Source of the DNA: Clostridium massiliamazoniense
GTDB taxonomy: Bacteria; Bacillota; Clostridia; Clostridiales; Clostridiaceae
Assembly: GCF_001403635.1 (NCBI RefSeq)
Contig: NZ_LN879468.1
Coordinates: forward strand, 186,001 to 250,000
Direction: 5' to 3'
Length of the DNA: 64,000 nucleotides
The position numbers and the translations under genes are program-made. Below are positions 27,956 through 36,775 of the stretch, piece by piece. The notes below the pieces were generated by a model. That model was given only the letters and a program-made list of their open reading frames with translations. It made no database searches and had not been told where the DNA came from. The stretch's first letter is position 1. Each line of letters begins with the position of its first letter.

Positions 27956-29515
27956 ATGATAAAAAATAAGTTATTAAAATTTATAATATATGGAGCTGTC
28001 ATATCGACAGTTTTAGGTACTGTTACTCTAACTAAAGTAACAGGTGTTAAGAACTTTCATGAAATTAATAAAATTTTTTTTAGCAATATAAATCAAAAAC
28101 CTAATATAAGTTCAAGTTCATTATCAAACTCAAGTATTAGTAGCAATTCAGGAACTGTTAGTTCAAGCTCATCATCAAGTTCAAGTATTAGTGGTAATTT
28201 AGGAACTGTTAGTTCAAGCTCATCATCAAGTTCAAGTATTAGTGGCAATTCAGGAACTGTTAGTTCAAGTTCATCATCAAGTTCAAGTATTAGTAGCAAT
28301 TCAGGAACTACAAATTCAGTACCTAATAAGAACAATATAAATAAAGAGAAATTTGTTGATTATTCCGGATTATATAATATAAATTCTTTGAGAAATTTAA
28401 ATAATAGTAAATCTAAAAAGATAAAAAGTCAAATTAATAATTTGATTTCAATGGCTAACAACTTATTGAAGGTAAAGGATTATCCGACAGTTACTGATAA
28501 AACTATTTTGGTTTCAAAAGGTGAAAATAAGCATGATTTTGCATCTATGACACCTTATTTATGGAGTGATCCTTCATCTAAAAGTGGATACGTTGTAAAG
28601 GATGGTGTTGATAATCCAGAAAGATTAAATTCTAAGGAATATGATGCTGTAAGATTAAATAAAATGGTTAGTGATTTAAATACTCTTTCTATAGCTTATG
28701 CTATAACAGGAAACAAAGCTTATGCAAAACAAGCAACAAATTTTTTAAAGGTTTGGTTTATAGATAATCAAACTAAAATGAATCCTAATATGAAGTATGC
28801 AGAAATATTTGTAAATAGCAAAGGAGAAACCTACTTTAGTGGCTCATCTATGATATCAGCTATTCCCTTTATATCAGTTGTAAATGATATATATTTAATA
28901 GAAAATTCAAAATATCTATCATCAAATGATAACAAGGCATTAAAAGAATGGTTTGGAGCATTTGCAAATTGGTTATTAGCACAAAAACCAGGGGGATTAG
29001 ATAGATTAAGAATTGATAATCACGGAACTTGGTTACAAGCTGAGTTAGCTACATTCTATGAGTTTGCTGGACAATATGATAAAGCTTTAAATGCATTAAA
29101 AGCTGTTGGACCAGATGCTATTTTCCCCCAAATTAAAAAGAATGGGAAAATTCCATCAGCATTAATAAGAACTAAATCTGTGGCCTATACGGAGTTTAAT
29201 TTAGAGGCTTTTATAACCTTAGCTACCATGGGAGAAAAACTTGGAGTTCCTATTTGGAATTATGTATCTCCAAATGGTGGATCAATAAAGGGGGGAATAG
29301 ATTATTTAGATAAATATTTATTAGGTGAAGAAAGTTGGCCTTATCAGAATATAAAAGGAAAAGATGTTGAACAACCTAGTAATAAGATATTTATGTTATA
29401 TTTAGCAATGGCTTATAAACAATATAAAAAGCCTGCATATTTACAAACAATACTAAAATATACTAATAATGATATAGGATATAGATATTTATTAACAGAA
29501 TCATATCTTAATTAA
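27956..29515 (+). CDS. Alginate-lyase-family (PL5-like) exported protein with Ser-rich linker
   Basis: 519 residues. N-terminal signal or anchor segment (about 10-28), a low-complexity Ser-rich linker (about 45-125) with 17-residue repeats, then an alpha/alpha-barrel domain (about 130-510) resembling alginate lyases: LNTLSIAYAITGNKAYAK, WLLAQKPGGLDRLRIDNHGT (family NNHG/DNHG motif), and a Tyr/Phe-rich C terminus. Enzymes of this fold cleave uronic-acid polysaccharides by beta-elimination; the real substrate is unknown. Ribosome site aaaggtgg. It lacks the shared box and has its own promoter and terminator. Confidence 0.82.
   Translation: MIKNKLLKFIIYGAVISTVLGTVTLTKVTGVKNFHEINKIFFSNINQKPNISSSSLSNSSISSNSGTVSSSSSSSSSISGNLGTVSSSSSSSSSISGNSGTVSSSSSSSSSISSNSGTTNSVPNKNNINKEKFVDYSGLYNINSLRNLNNSKSKKIKSQINNLISMANNLLKVKDYPTVTDKTILVSKGENKHDFASMTPYLWSDPSSKSGYVVKDGVDNPERLNSKEYDAVRLNKMVSDLNTLSIAYAITGNKAYAKQATNFLKVWFIDNQTKMNPNMKYAEIFVNSKGETYFSGSSMISAIPFISVVNDIYLIENSKYLSSNDNKALKEWFGAFANWLLAQKPGGLDRLRIDNHGTWLQAELATFYEFAGQYDKALNALKAVGPDAIFPQIKKNGKIPSALIRTKSVAYTEFNLEAFITLATMGEKLGVPIWNYVSPNGGSIKGGIDYLDKYLLGEESWPYQNIKGKDVEQPSNKIFMLYLAMAYKQYKKPAYLQTILKYTNNDIGYRYLLTESYLN
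28131..28310 (+). repeat. 51-bp in-frame tandem repeats (Ser-rich linker)
   Basis: About three and a half copies of a 51-base unit encoding 17 residues of the form SIS(G/S)N(S/L)GTVSSSSSSSS. Copies are nearly identical, so unit number is likely to vary by recombination and alter linker length. Confidence 0.85.
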
Positions 29516-29614
29516 GTAAGTTGCTATTAAATTGATATTTAGCTTTTAAGTATATCTTCTATTTTGTATAAATAAAGTATAGAGAATTTTAGATGAGTTG
29601 TATGATTTAAATAT

Positions 29615-29666
29615 AAAAGGATTATTTCTAAATTAGGAATTTTATTTAGAGATAATTCTTTTTTTA
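29615..29666 (+). terminator. Terminator of the lyase gene
   Basis: aaggattatttctaaat pairs, with a few wobbles, with atttagagataattctt, followed by a long T run. The remaining sequence to 29951 shows no gene. Confidence 0.75.
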
Positions 29667-29951
29667 TGAAATATTCTAATTCTTATTAATTCAAGAAGGC
29701 CTTTCTTTATCATAATAATCTAATATGGAGAATGAAAGATTGCTAAATTAATATTATTGACTATATTAATGAAATTTTGTAAGAAAATAAGGAAACATAA
29801 TTTAAAACTCTTATATGCTTATAAAGATATAAGAGTTAATTTATATTTATGTGTAGAATATTAAAAAATATTTAAATAAGTATTGACTTAAAGTTAACTC
29901 CAAGGTGTAAGATAAATTTAATTAATTTTTTATAAAAAGGAGAAACTAATA

Positions 29952-30350
29952 ATGCGTGAATTTAAAGATATTTTTCCAAGAGGAGATAAAAATGATGCAT
30001 ATGCAAAGTATTTTACAGGACAAAGCTATCTTAATATGCTTACGATGGATAGCGCTGTAATAGCAAATGTTACTTTTGAACCAGGATGTAGAAATAATTG
30101 GCATATCCACCATAAAGGAAGACAAATTCTTCTTTGTACATCAGGAAGAGGATGGTATGTTGAGGAAGGAAAAGAACCTAGAGAGTTAAAACAAGGTGAT
30201 GTTGTAAGTATACCACCAGAAACAAAACATTGGCATGGAGCAGCAAAGGATAGTTGGTTTGCACATGTTGCTATTGAGGTTCCAGTGGAAGGTGCATCTA
30301 ATGAATGGTGTGAACCTGTTAGTGATGAAGAATATAATAAATTAAAATAA
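29952..30350 (+). CDS. Cupin-domain protein
   Basis: 132 residues, one cupin barrel. The metal-site motif 1 is visible as GCRNNWHIHHKGRQILLCTSG and motif 2 as GDVVSIPPETKHWHGA, so the two His-rich sets are intact. Small cupins of this kind often sit beside carboxymuconolactone decarboxylase or aldo-keto reductase genes and are annotated only as cupins. Here a TetR regulator and an aldo/keto reductase follow on the same strand. The start follows aaaaggag. Substrate unknown. Confidence 0.88.
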   Translation: MREFKDIFPRGDKNDAYAKYFTGQSYLNMLTMDSAVIANVTFEPGCRNNWHIHHKGRQILLCTSGRGWYVEEGKEPRELKQGDVVSIPPETKHWHGAAKDSWFAHVAIEVPVEGASNEWCEPVSDEEYNKLK

Positions 30351-30391
30351 AAGAATTGACAAAAGAGAAGTTTAGTAGTAAATTTAATACA

Positions 30392-30410
30392 AATGAGTGA
30401 ACATTCATTC
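30392..30410 (+). promoter_or_regulatory. TetR operator before the regulator gene
   Basis: Imperfect palindrome aatgagtgaacattcattc about 27 bases before the TetR start. In reverse complement its core GAATGAATGTTCA is identical to the site before the aldo/keto reductase gene (31039-31051). Confidence 0.65.
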
Positions 30411-30436
30411 AAAGATTATTTTGTTTGGAGATTAGT

Positions 30437-31009
30437 ATGAAAGAAAATATACAGGACAAAAAAGCTCTTGTTTTAAATGCTACATTAGAGCTTATATCTG
30501 AGCAGGGGTTTCATGGAACACCAGTATCACAAATTGCTAAAAGAGCAAAGGTTGCAGTTGGTACAATTTACCTTTATTTTCCTAATAAGGAGGATATAAT
30601 TAATACCCTCTATATTGACATTAAAACTCGTTTAGCTCAGTATATTCTTAAGAATTATTCGGAAGAGAGAACTATAAAGGAAAGCTTTTTAGTAATATTA
30701 CATAATATTGTTGATTACTTTGTAAAGTATCCAAAGGAATTTCTTTTTATAGAGCAATATTCTAATTCGCCATTAATAACATCTAATACTAAGGAGGAAG
30801 GTATAGATATATTTATGCCAGTTAGAGAGTTATTTAATAAGGCTCAAAAAGAGAAATTAATTAAAGAACTTCCAATAGAAATGCTTATAATTCTTACTAA
30901 TGGAGCAACTTTATCTTTAGTTAAACTTTGTTTATTTAGCGATGTTAAAGTTGATGAAGCTATTCTTGAAGCAGGATTAGAAGCTATTTGGGATACAATT
31001 AAAAAATAA
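30437..31009 (+). CDS. TetR-family regulator
   Basis: 190 residues from the ATG at 30437, preceded by ggag at 6 bases; a TTG four codons upstream is less likely. The N-terminal helix-turn-helix is classical (ALVLNATLELISEQGFHGTP, AKVAVGTIYLYFPNKEDII). The C-terminal part is a helical ligand domain. It lies between the cupin and aldo/keto reductase genes, and near-identical operators precede both it and the reductase. Most simply it represses itself and the reductase; the ligand is unknown. Confidence 0.9.
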   Translation: MKENIQDKKALVLNATLELISEQGFHGTPVSQIAKRAKVAVGTIYLYFPNKEDIINTLYIDIKTRLAQYILKNYSEERTIKESFLVILHNIVDYFVKYPKEFLFIEQYSNSPLITSNTKEEGIDIFMPVRELFNKAQKEKLIKELPIEMLIILTNGATLSLVKLCLFSDVKVDEAILEAGLEAIWDTIKK

Positions 31010-31036
31010 TATTGTATCCTTTCTTTAAAAAATCAA

Positions 31037-31055
31037 CTGAATGAATGTTCAGTCA
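31037..31055 (+). promoter_or_regulatory. TetR operator before the aldo/keto reductase
   Basis: actgaatgaatgttcagtc: six-base arms actgaa/ttcagt around a 6-base centre, 77 bases before the reductase start. It shares the core GAATGAATGTTCA with the site before the regulator gene. Confidence 0.68.
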
Positions 31056-31131
31056 TATTACTTATTACAATAAAAAATTTTTTGGACTTAAATATTAAAA
31101 TTTATAAATTTCAAAGTAGGAGGAATCTGTT

Positions 31132-32115
31132 ATGGAATATATAAAAAATGAAAAAAAGGGATTTGAAGTATCTAGATTAGGATTGGGATGTGGTCGTTTA
31201 GCCAATGCCACTGCTGATAAAAATGAGAGTATAAATACAATTCGTGCTGCATTAGATTCTGGAATTACACTTCTTAATACAGCAGATTTTTATGGAACTG
31301 GAACTAGTGAAATGTTAATTGGTGAAGCATTAAAGGGTTATGATAGAGATAAAGCTTTTATATCCTTGAAGTTTGGTGCTTTAATGGATCCTAAGGGGAG
31401 AATGTATGGGCTTGATGTAGATCCTAAAAATATAAAAAATTACATTACTTATTCACTTAAAAGATTAAATGTGGATTATATAGACCTTTATCAACCAGGT
31501 AGAATTGACTTAGGAATTCCTGTTGAGGAAACTATAGGAGCTATAGCTGATTTAGTTAAAGAAGGATATGTTAAACATATTGGACTTACTCAAGTTGATG
31601 CTGAAACTTTAAGAAAAGCAAATGCAGTTCATCCTATAAGCTTAGTAGAATTAGAATATTCTCTTTTTAACCGTAAAATAGAAAAAGAGCTTTTACCAAC
31701 AGCAAGAGAATTAGGAATTGATGTTGTAGCTTTTGGTGCATTAGCTCATGGAATTCTTAGTGGAACTTGGACAAAGGATAAAGGTGATGGCTATAATTCT
31801 ATGATTCCATTATATGCTAAGGGAAATATAGAAAAAAATCTTTCTCTTATTGAAGAATTACGTAAAATAGCTATAGAAAAGCAAATAACTGTACCACAAC
31901 TTGCTTTTGCTTGGCTTTTAGCTAAAGGTGAAGATATTATTCCTTTAATTGGTTCAAGACAAGTTGTTAATCTTCAACAATCAATAAAATCTTTAGATGT
32001 TAAATTAACTGAAGATGATGTTAGAAGAATTGAATTAGCTGTACCTGAAAGTGAAATAGCTGGAGAAAGTTTTCCTAATATGCAATTTAAAAATGGTATA
32101 GTGGTTCGTCAGTAA
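31132..32115 (+). CDS. Aldo/keto reductase
   Basis: NADPH-dependent oxidoreductase of the (alpha/beta)8 AKR superfamily, 327 residues. Catalytic positions are visible: the Asp/Tyr in LLNTADFYGTGTSE, the Lys in AFISLKFG, and NADP-binding LIGSRQVVNLQQS near the C terminus. In place of the usual catalytic His stretch there is DLYQPGRID, where many members have DLYQxHxxD; the same Gly-Arg variant is seen in some AKR13-like proteins. The start follows taggagg. Regulated by the adjacent TetR through the operator at 31037. Physiological aldehyde unknown. Confidence 0.92.
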   Translation: MEYIKNEKKGFEVSRLGLGCGRLANATADKNESINTIRAALDSGITLLNTADFYGTGTSEMLIGEALKGYDRDKAFISLKFGALMDPKGRMYGLDVDPKNIKNYITYSLKRLNVDYIDLYQPGRIDLGIPVEETIGAIADLVKEGYVKHIGLTQVDAETLRKANAVHPISLVELEYSLFNRKIEKELLPTARELGIDVVAFGALAHGILSGTWTKDKGDGYNSMIPLYAKGNIEKNLSLIEELRKIAIEKQITVPQLAFAWLLAKGEDIIPLIGSRQVVNLQQSIKSLDVKLTEDDVRRIELAVPESEIAGESFPNMQFKNGIVVRQ

Positions 32116-32214
32116 AAGGAATTTATAAGTCTTAAAATGATTTTTATACTAAGTTTATAATATTTTGATTTTAAGATATAATATAAAAAAAAGTTTCTAA
32201 AAAGGGTGACTAAT

Positions 32215-32403
32215 ATGGAGAATAAAGAAAATAGTTTATATGATGTTTTTTTTAATTATTCATATTCTCAATTAAAGGGAATGTTTAAAAATGCCAAAAC
32301 AAAGGATGAACAGGACTTTTATATGACTTTGGCTAATTTAGTTCTTCAAAAAGAGCAAAAAAGTAATAGAGAGATAATATTAAGTAATAAAATAAAAATT
32401 TAA
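32215..32403 (+). CDS. Small conserved-looking hypothetical protein
   Basis: 62 residues from ATG 32215, preceded by aaagggtg and, further up, a TATAAT-like -10 (32177-32182). Soluble and helix-rich, with a central SYSQLKGMFKNAKTKDEQDFYMTLANLVLQ. Not recognised. A good terminator after it supports a real transcription unit. Confidence 0.6.
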   Translation: MENKENSLYDVFFNYSYSQLKGMFKNAKTKDEQDFYMTLANLVLQKEQKSNREIILSNKIKI

Positions 32404-32411
32404 ATATATTA

Positions 32412-32450
32412 GGTATAGATAGACTATTTAGTCTGTCTATATTTTTTATT
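32412..32450 (+). terminator. Terminator of the 62-residue gene
   Basis: tatagatagact pairs with agtctgtctata (one mismatch) around attt, followed by six T. Confidence 0.85.
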
Positions 32451-32549
32451 TTACATAAGAAAGTTTGAAAAAATTTAAATTTGTATTCTAAGAATAACCT
32501 GAAGTATATGATGAATTTAGGGAATTATAAAAAATATGAGGGGTAAGCT

Positions 32550-32762
32550 ATGGAAATAAAGAAAAAAGGAGAAAAGGGAATAAAAACTATTCTTTTGCTA
32601 GTTTTGATAATTTTTTTAGTAAAAGGAATTATGGTTATTAAAGAATGGAAGACAATTAAAGAAAATAAATATTTATTAGAACAGAGCATATTAAATAATA
32701 AAGATATTAAAATAAAGATAGATAAATATGATAATGAGATAGTCATGACAGAGGAAGCTTAA
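32550..32762 (+). CDS. Small single-pass membrane protein
   Basis: 70 residues: a short basic N terminus, one transmembrane segment (about 12-31, IKTILLLVLIIFLVKGIMVI) and a charged helical tail. The start follows gaggggtaag. Not recognised; function unknown. It is followed after 41 bases by a broken gene. Confidence 0.55.
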   Translation: MEIKKKGEKGIKTILLLVLIIFLVKGIMVIKEWKTIKENKYLLEQSILNNKDIKIKIDKYDNEIVMTEEA

Positions 32763-32803
32763 AAGTTTGGAATTAAAAAATAAATAATTAAGGAGAGACT
32801 TGC

Positions 32804-33117
32804 TATGGAATGGCATAAGATTAAAGAGAGAAAAGATATTAATACTTGAAGAATATTGCGGGTTTCATGACTCTTGTTTAGTTGAATTAAATTACAAAAG
32901 TGGAACATATATAGATGAAGAAAGAAGTATGAATTTTGGAACAAATAAAGAAAGAGAGCTTCATATGATTTTTCAAAGTCAATGTACAGAAAAGGTATTA
33001 GAATTATGTCTTACAGATGTAAAAAGGTTCCATGTAGGGGATTTGCAAGAGGACTATAGTTATGAAATTTTTCAGTGTTATTTAGAAATATGGATTAGAA
33101 TAATAAATAAATTCTGA
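32804..33117 (+). pseudogene. Frameshifted hypothetical protein
   Basis: The natural start is ATG 32804 (after aggagaga), reading MEWHKIKERKDINT and then a stop. The sequence continues in the -1 frame as LEEYCGFHDSCLVELNYKSG and later RELHMIFQSQC, VLELCLTDVKRFHVGDLQEDY. This fits a small family of uncharacterised proteins with a CGFHDSC motif that I recall only loosely. One shift near 32845 explains it; the C terminus also looks short. Confidence 0.65.
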
Positions 33118-33251
33118 TGTTTACAGATTATTAATAAGCCCTGTGAGAACTGATAAATAGAGGGATGCAACTGTAGGTTGACAAAAAGAAATCCATAGTT
33201 GGTAGATTAAAAGAGATAGATTTTATATAGTTTTCTATGGAGGTGAAAAAA

Positions 33252-34070
33252 TTGGTGTTAGAGGAAAAGTTACAAATACTAAGAAAAAGAAATGGTTTAT
33301 CTCAAGAAAGATTAGCTGAAAAGTTAGGGGTTTCAAGACAAGCAGTTTCAAAGTGGGAGTCTGGACAATCAATACCAGATTTAAATAAATTAATAAAGTT
33401 ATCAGAATTATATAATGTGACAATTGATAGTTTAGTTAGAGATAATATTGAGTTTAACACTTTGGAAAAGTGTAGTAAGGAAGAACAAGATTCAGAAGAA
33501 TTTAATAATAAAAAAACGCAGATAGTTGTTAATTTAAATAGTAGGTGGACAATAGAGCATGAATATAAAAGCAAAGCAACCTTATTTGGAATTCCTCTTA
33601 TACATGTTAATTTAGGTAGAGGTCTAAAAAAGGCTAAGGGCATAATAGCGGTGGGGAATATATCTTGTGGAATAATATCTATAGGATTTATGTCTTTTGG
33701 TATTCTAAGCATGGGATTTATGTCTATAGGATTAATTAGCTTAGCTTTATTAGCAATAGGATTTTTATTAGCAGTAGGAGTTATTTCACTAGGTATCTTT
33801 TCTATTGGAGCAATTTCAATTGGTATATATTCATTGGGAGCACTAGCTATAGGAAAATATGCAGTTGGTGCATGTGCAATAGGATCAGATATAGCAATAG
33901 GAGATTTTGCAAGAGGGAATATAGCTATAGGAAATAAGACAGAGGGAATGTATAAGTTACCATTGAATGCTCCGGCAGAACAGGTAAAAGATTTGATAAA
34001 GCAAGAATATCCTAATTTAACGGAAGGGTTCATAAGTATAATTAATAAATTAGTGGGAATGATAAGTTAA
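33252..34070 (+). CDS. XRE-type regulator with a glycine-rich repeat domain
   Basis: 272 residues if started at TTG 33252, which is 8 bases after the ribosome site ggagg (33239-33243); that site overlaps an in-frame ATG at 33237 that is therefore unlikely. N-terminal HTH (about 5-60, LSQERLAEKLGVSRQAVSKW). Residues about 105-230 form a striking run of five-residue-period repeats of the type (A/I)xxIGxxSxG, rich in Gly, Ile and Ser, either a beta-helix or a set of small membrane segments. Such HTH plus repeat proteins are seen in Firmicutes but remain uncharacterised. Ligand and targets unknown. Confidence 0.82.
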   Translation: MVLEEKLQILRKRNGLSQERLAEKLGVSRQAVSKWESGQSIPDLNKLIKLSELYNVTIDSLVRDNIEFNTLEKCSKEEQDSEEFNNKKTQIVVNLNSRWTIEHEYKSKATLFGIPLIHVNLGRGLKKAKGIIAVGNISCGIISIGFMSFGILSMGFMSIGLISLALLAIGFLLAVGVISLGIFSIGAISIGIYSLGALAIGKYAVGACAIGSDIAIGDFARGNIAIGNKTEGMYKLPLNAPAEQVKDLIKQEYPNLTEGFISIINKLVGMIS

Positions 34071-34189
34071 AGTAGTGTAAGTTTAAAATAATTTCTTGTA
34101 ATTAAGTTGTAAAAGAATTATAATAGTAAAAAATGGTCATAGAGGTGATTAGGTAAAATGAACAATTAATCTTATTCAAAGTAACAAAA

Positions 34190-34420
34190 AAATAGTTTAA
34201 TTAGGTTTTTTAGGCATCAAAGAAGGTGTTTTATTAAGTGAACCTAAAAACTACTTAAAGTTAGGAATAAGATTAAATGTTATAACTGAAATAATTAATG
34301 GGGCAACTATAGCCTTTATTTGCGTGTAATAATATTTGTATATAATAACTTTCTTATCTTTAAGTAGTAGAAATACTGTTTAGAAATGAGGAAGTTTTTT
34401 TATTTCCTCAATAGAGGAGT
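34190..34420 (+). promoter_or_regulatory. Structured leader of the ABC-F gene (possible translational attenuation)
   Basis: Long-range pairing actacttaaag (34250-34260) with ctttaagtagt (34358-34368). Near the gene, tgaggaa (34387-34393) can pair with ttcctca (34404-34410). The same cctc (34406-34409) can instead pair with gagg (34414-34417), which is part of the ribosome site. Two exclusive structures, one hiding the ribosome site, fit antibiotic-responsive control as known for many ABC-F genes. Only a minimal ORF (MNN, near 34158) was seen upstream. Confidence 0.45.
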
Positions 34421-34428
34421 GAAGAGTT

Positions 34429-35994
34429 ATGGCACAAATTAAAATAAATAATTTAAGTTTTCAATATGATAATCATGGAGATGATATATTTAAAAATGTA
34501 TCTTTAAATATAGATACGGAATGGAAGTTAGGGTTAATAGGTAGAAATGGTAGAGGAAAAACAACTTTTTTAAAGCTATTAAAGGGAGATTATAAATATA
34601 GTGGACAAATAATAAGTCCAGTAAGCTTTGATTATTTTCCTATGAAAGTGGAAAATGGTAGTGAAATTGCTTTAGAGGTAATGAGAGAGGCTATTGCACC
34701 TTTTACTAAATGGGAAGAAGAACTAGAGAAATATTCAACTAATCCTAAATATATAAAAGAATATGGAGAAGTTTTAGAGAAGTTTATAGATAACGATGGC
34801 TATATTATTAATGAAATTATAGAAAAAGAAGTAAGAAAAATAGATTTAGAACCAGAAATACTTAATAGAATTTTTAATACTTTGAGTCCTGGGGAACAAA
34901 CAAAATTACTCTTAGTAGTATTATTCCTTAGAAAAAGTAACTTTTTGCTTATTGATGAACCTACTAATCATTTAGATACAGAAGGAAGAGAATGTGTAGC
35001 AAAATACTTAGAAAATAAAAAAGGATTTATACTAGTTTCACATGATAGAAATTTTTTAGATAGTGTTGTAAGTCATATTTTATCCATTAATAAAAGTGAT
35101 ATAGAAATTCAAAAGGGTAATTATTCCACATGGCAAATAAATAAGGATAGACAAGATGACTTTGAAAAAGGTGAAAATGAAAAGTTACTTAAGGATATAA
35201 ATAGATTGAAAAAAACAGCTAAAGAAAAATCAAATTGGTCTCATAAGTTAGAGGGAAGCAAAATAGGGAGTGGACCTGTAGATAGAGGGTATATTGGACA
35301 TAAATCTGCAAAAATGATGAAAAGAGCTAAAAGTTTAGAAAAGCGACAAGATAAAGCAATAGAGGAAAAATCAAATTTATTAAAAAATACAGAGAAAATA
35401 GAAAAACTTAAAATAGGTAATATAAATAATAAATCAGAGAAACTCTTAGAAGTTGTAGATTTACAAATAATATATGAAAAAGAGATTTTTAAGAAACCAA
35501 TAAACTTTAAAATTAACTCTGGAGACCGTCTTTGGCTTAAAGGAAAAAATGGTTGTGGAAAATCAAGCTTAATAAAATTATTAATGGGCAAGGAGATTAA
35601 TTATAGAGGGAGAATAGAAAAAATAAAGGAAATATCATATGTTTCTCAAGAGACAACATTCTTAAAAGGGAAAATTAGAGAATTTTCTAAAAGTAAAGGA
35701 ATAGAGGAACAACATCTAAAAAGTAGTTTAACTCAATTAGGTGTAGATCATATTCAATTTGAGAAAAATATAGAAGAGTGGAGTGAAGGGCAAAAGAAAA
35801 AGTTACTTATTGCAGCAAGTTTATGTGAACCAACAAAGCTTTATATTTGGGATGAACCTTTAAATTTTATAGATGTAATTTCTAGAATACAAATAGAAAA
35901 TATGATTCTTGAAGTAGAGCCTACTATGTTATTTGTTGAACATGACCAATATTTTGGAAATACAATAGCTACTAAGATTGTAGAGATATTATAA
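34429..35994 (+). CDS. ABC-F ribosomal protection protein (Lsa/Vga/CplR-like)
   Basis: 521 residues with two ABC ATPase domains and no membrane part. First: Walker A GRNGRGKT (about 37-44), signature LSPGEQ, Walker B LLIDEPTNHLD. Second: Walker A GKNGCGKS, EWSEGQ signature, Walker B LYIWDEPLNFID. The linker between them (about 230-330) has the Lsa-type stretch RGYIGHKSAKMMKRAKSLEKRQ. Family members displace lincosamides, pleuromutilins and streptogramin A from the ribosome. The second signature (SEGQ) and Walker B (PLNFID) vary from consensus. The spectrum cannot be read from sequence. Confidence 0.88.
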   Translation: MAQIKINNLSFQYDNHGDDIFKNVSLNIDTEWKLGLIGRNGRGKTTFLKLLKGDYKYSGQIISPVSFDYFPMKVENGSEIALEVMREAIAPFTKWEEELEKYSTNPKYIKEYGEVLEKFIDNDGYIINEIIEKEVRKIDLEPEILNRIFNTLSPGEQTKLLLVVLFLRKSNFLLIDEPTNHLDTEGRECVAKYLENKKGFILVSHDRNFLDSVVSHILSINKSDIEIQKGNYSTWQINKDRQDDFEKGENEKLLKDINRLKKTAKEKSNWSHKLEGSKIGSGPVDRGYIGHKSAKMMKRAKSLEKRQDKAIEEKSNLLKNTEKIEKLKIGNINNKSEKLLEVVDLQIIYEKEIFKKPINFKINSGDRLWLKGKNGCGKSSLIKLLMGKEINYRGRIEKIKEISYVSQETTFLKGKIREFSKSKGIEEQHLKSSLTQLGVDHIQFEKNIEEWSEGQKKKLLIAASLCEPTKLYIWDEPLNFIDVISRIQIENMILEVEPTMLFVEHDQYFGNTIATKIVEIL

Positions 35995-36334
35995 GATAGA
36001 GTTATAAAAAACTTAAGAAAAGCAGCTTTATCATTCATATTTTGATAAGACTACTTTTATAGTTTTTAGAATCATAACAGCTATAAAGAATTTTTATTGC
36101 AGTGGTTAATTATTAATATTTTTATATTAGTAAATTAATAAAGTTGTAATGGAGAAAGTCTTAGTGATAAGTTAGAATGTTAAGAAATTAATGATTTTGT
36201 ATATATGAATATAAATAATAGATAAACTTTATTATTTGCTTGAGTTAATAATTGTTAATATAATGAAAAAAGTACTTGAGTTTAATTACTTGAGTATTTT
36301 TTATTTATTAATAATATTACAGGATGATATTTCT

Positions 36335-36712
36335 ATGAAAGAGTTAAAAAATAATCTACTTAAAGAATTAAGAAAAATTACATATATAAATCTTGTTATA
36401 GTAATTTTAGTTAGTATTTTGAATCTATTAGAAGTAAAAACAATTTTATACGGAAATATATTTTTAATATTTATAATATTATTTTTTCTATATAGTATTA
36501 AAAGTGGTAATGTTACTAATGGAGAAAAGAGTATAAGGAAACTAAGTATTATGGCGAGTGGTTTAATAATAGTAAATACTATTGTTATAATTGTTATACT
36601 TCCTGTTATTATATGTTCCATAGTATTAATTCTTTGTGAAACTATAATGATAATATATTTACTTTATACAATTTATATAACATTAAAATTATATAAGAAG
36701 TTTATAAAATAA
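36335..36712 (+). CDS. Small multi-span membrane protein, unknown
   Basis: 125 residues from ATG 36335 (weak ribosome site aggatg); longer in-frame starts exist back to 36236 but are crossed by a terminator-like hairpin (about 36265-36302). About four hydrophobic segments; polar loop SGNVTNGEKSIRKL. Composition is very rich in Ile and Leu. Not recognised. The 340 bases before it, after the ABC-F gene, hold a weak hairpin at about 36028-36045 and no gene. Confidence 0.55.
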   Translation: MKELKNNLLKELRKITYINLVIVILVSILNLLEVKTILYGNIFLIFIILFFLYSIKSGNVTNGEKSIRKLSIMASGLIIVNTIVIIVILPVIICSIVLILCETIMIIYLLYTIYITLKLYKKFIK

Positions 36713-36775
36713 GAATTATGTAAATTTATAAAAAAGTCAAAAGATGAAGATTAGTATTTGATAGGAGATAAAAAC

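Noticed and set aside
28093-28335. Minus-strand ORF opposite the Ser-rich repeats, and the possibility of a CRISPR array there
   Set aside because: The units are contiguous 51-base in-frame repeats without unique spacers, and the minus-strand ORF is the shadow of the Ser codons.
33302-34033. Minus-strand ORF of 243 codons opposite the XRE regulator
   Set aside because: A shadow created by the repetitive Gly/Ile codons; composition is unnatural (Ile-Pro repeats) and no start signal is seen.
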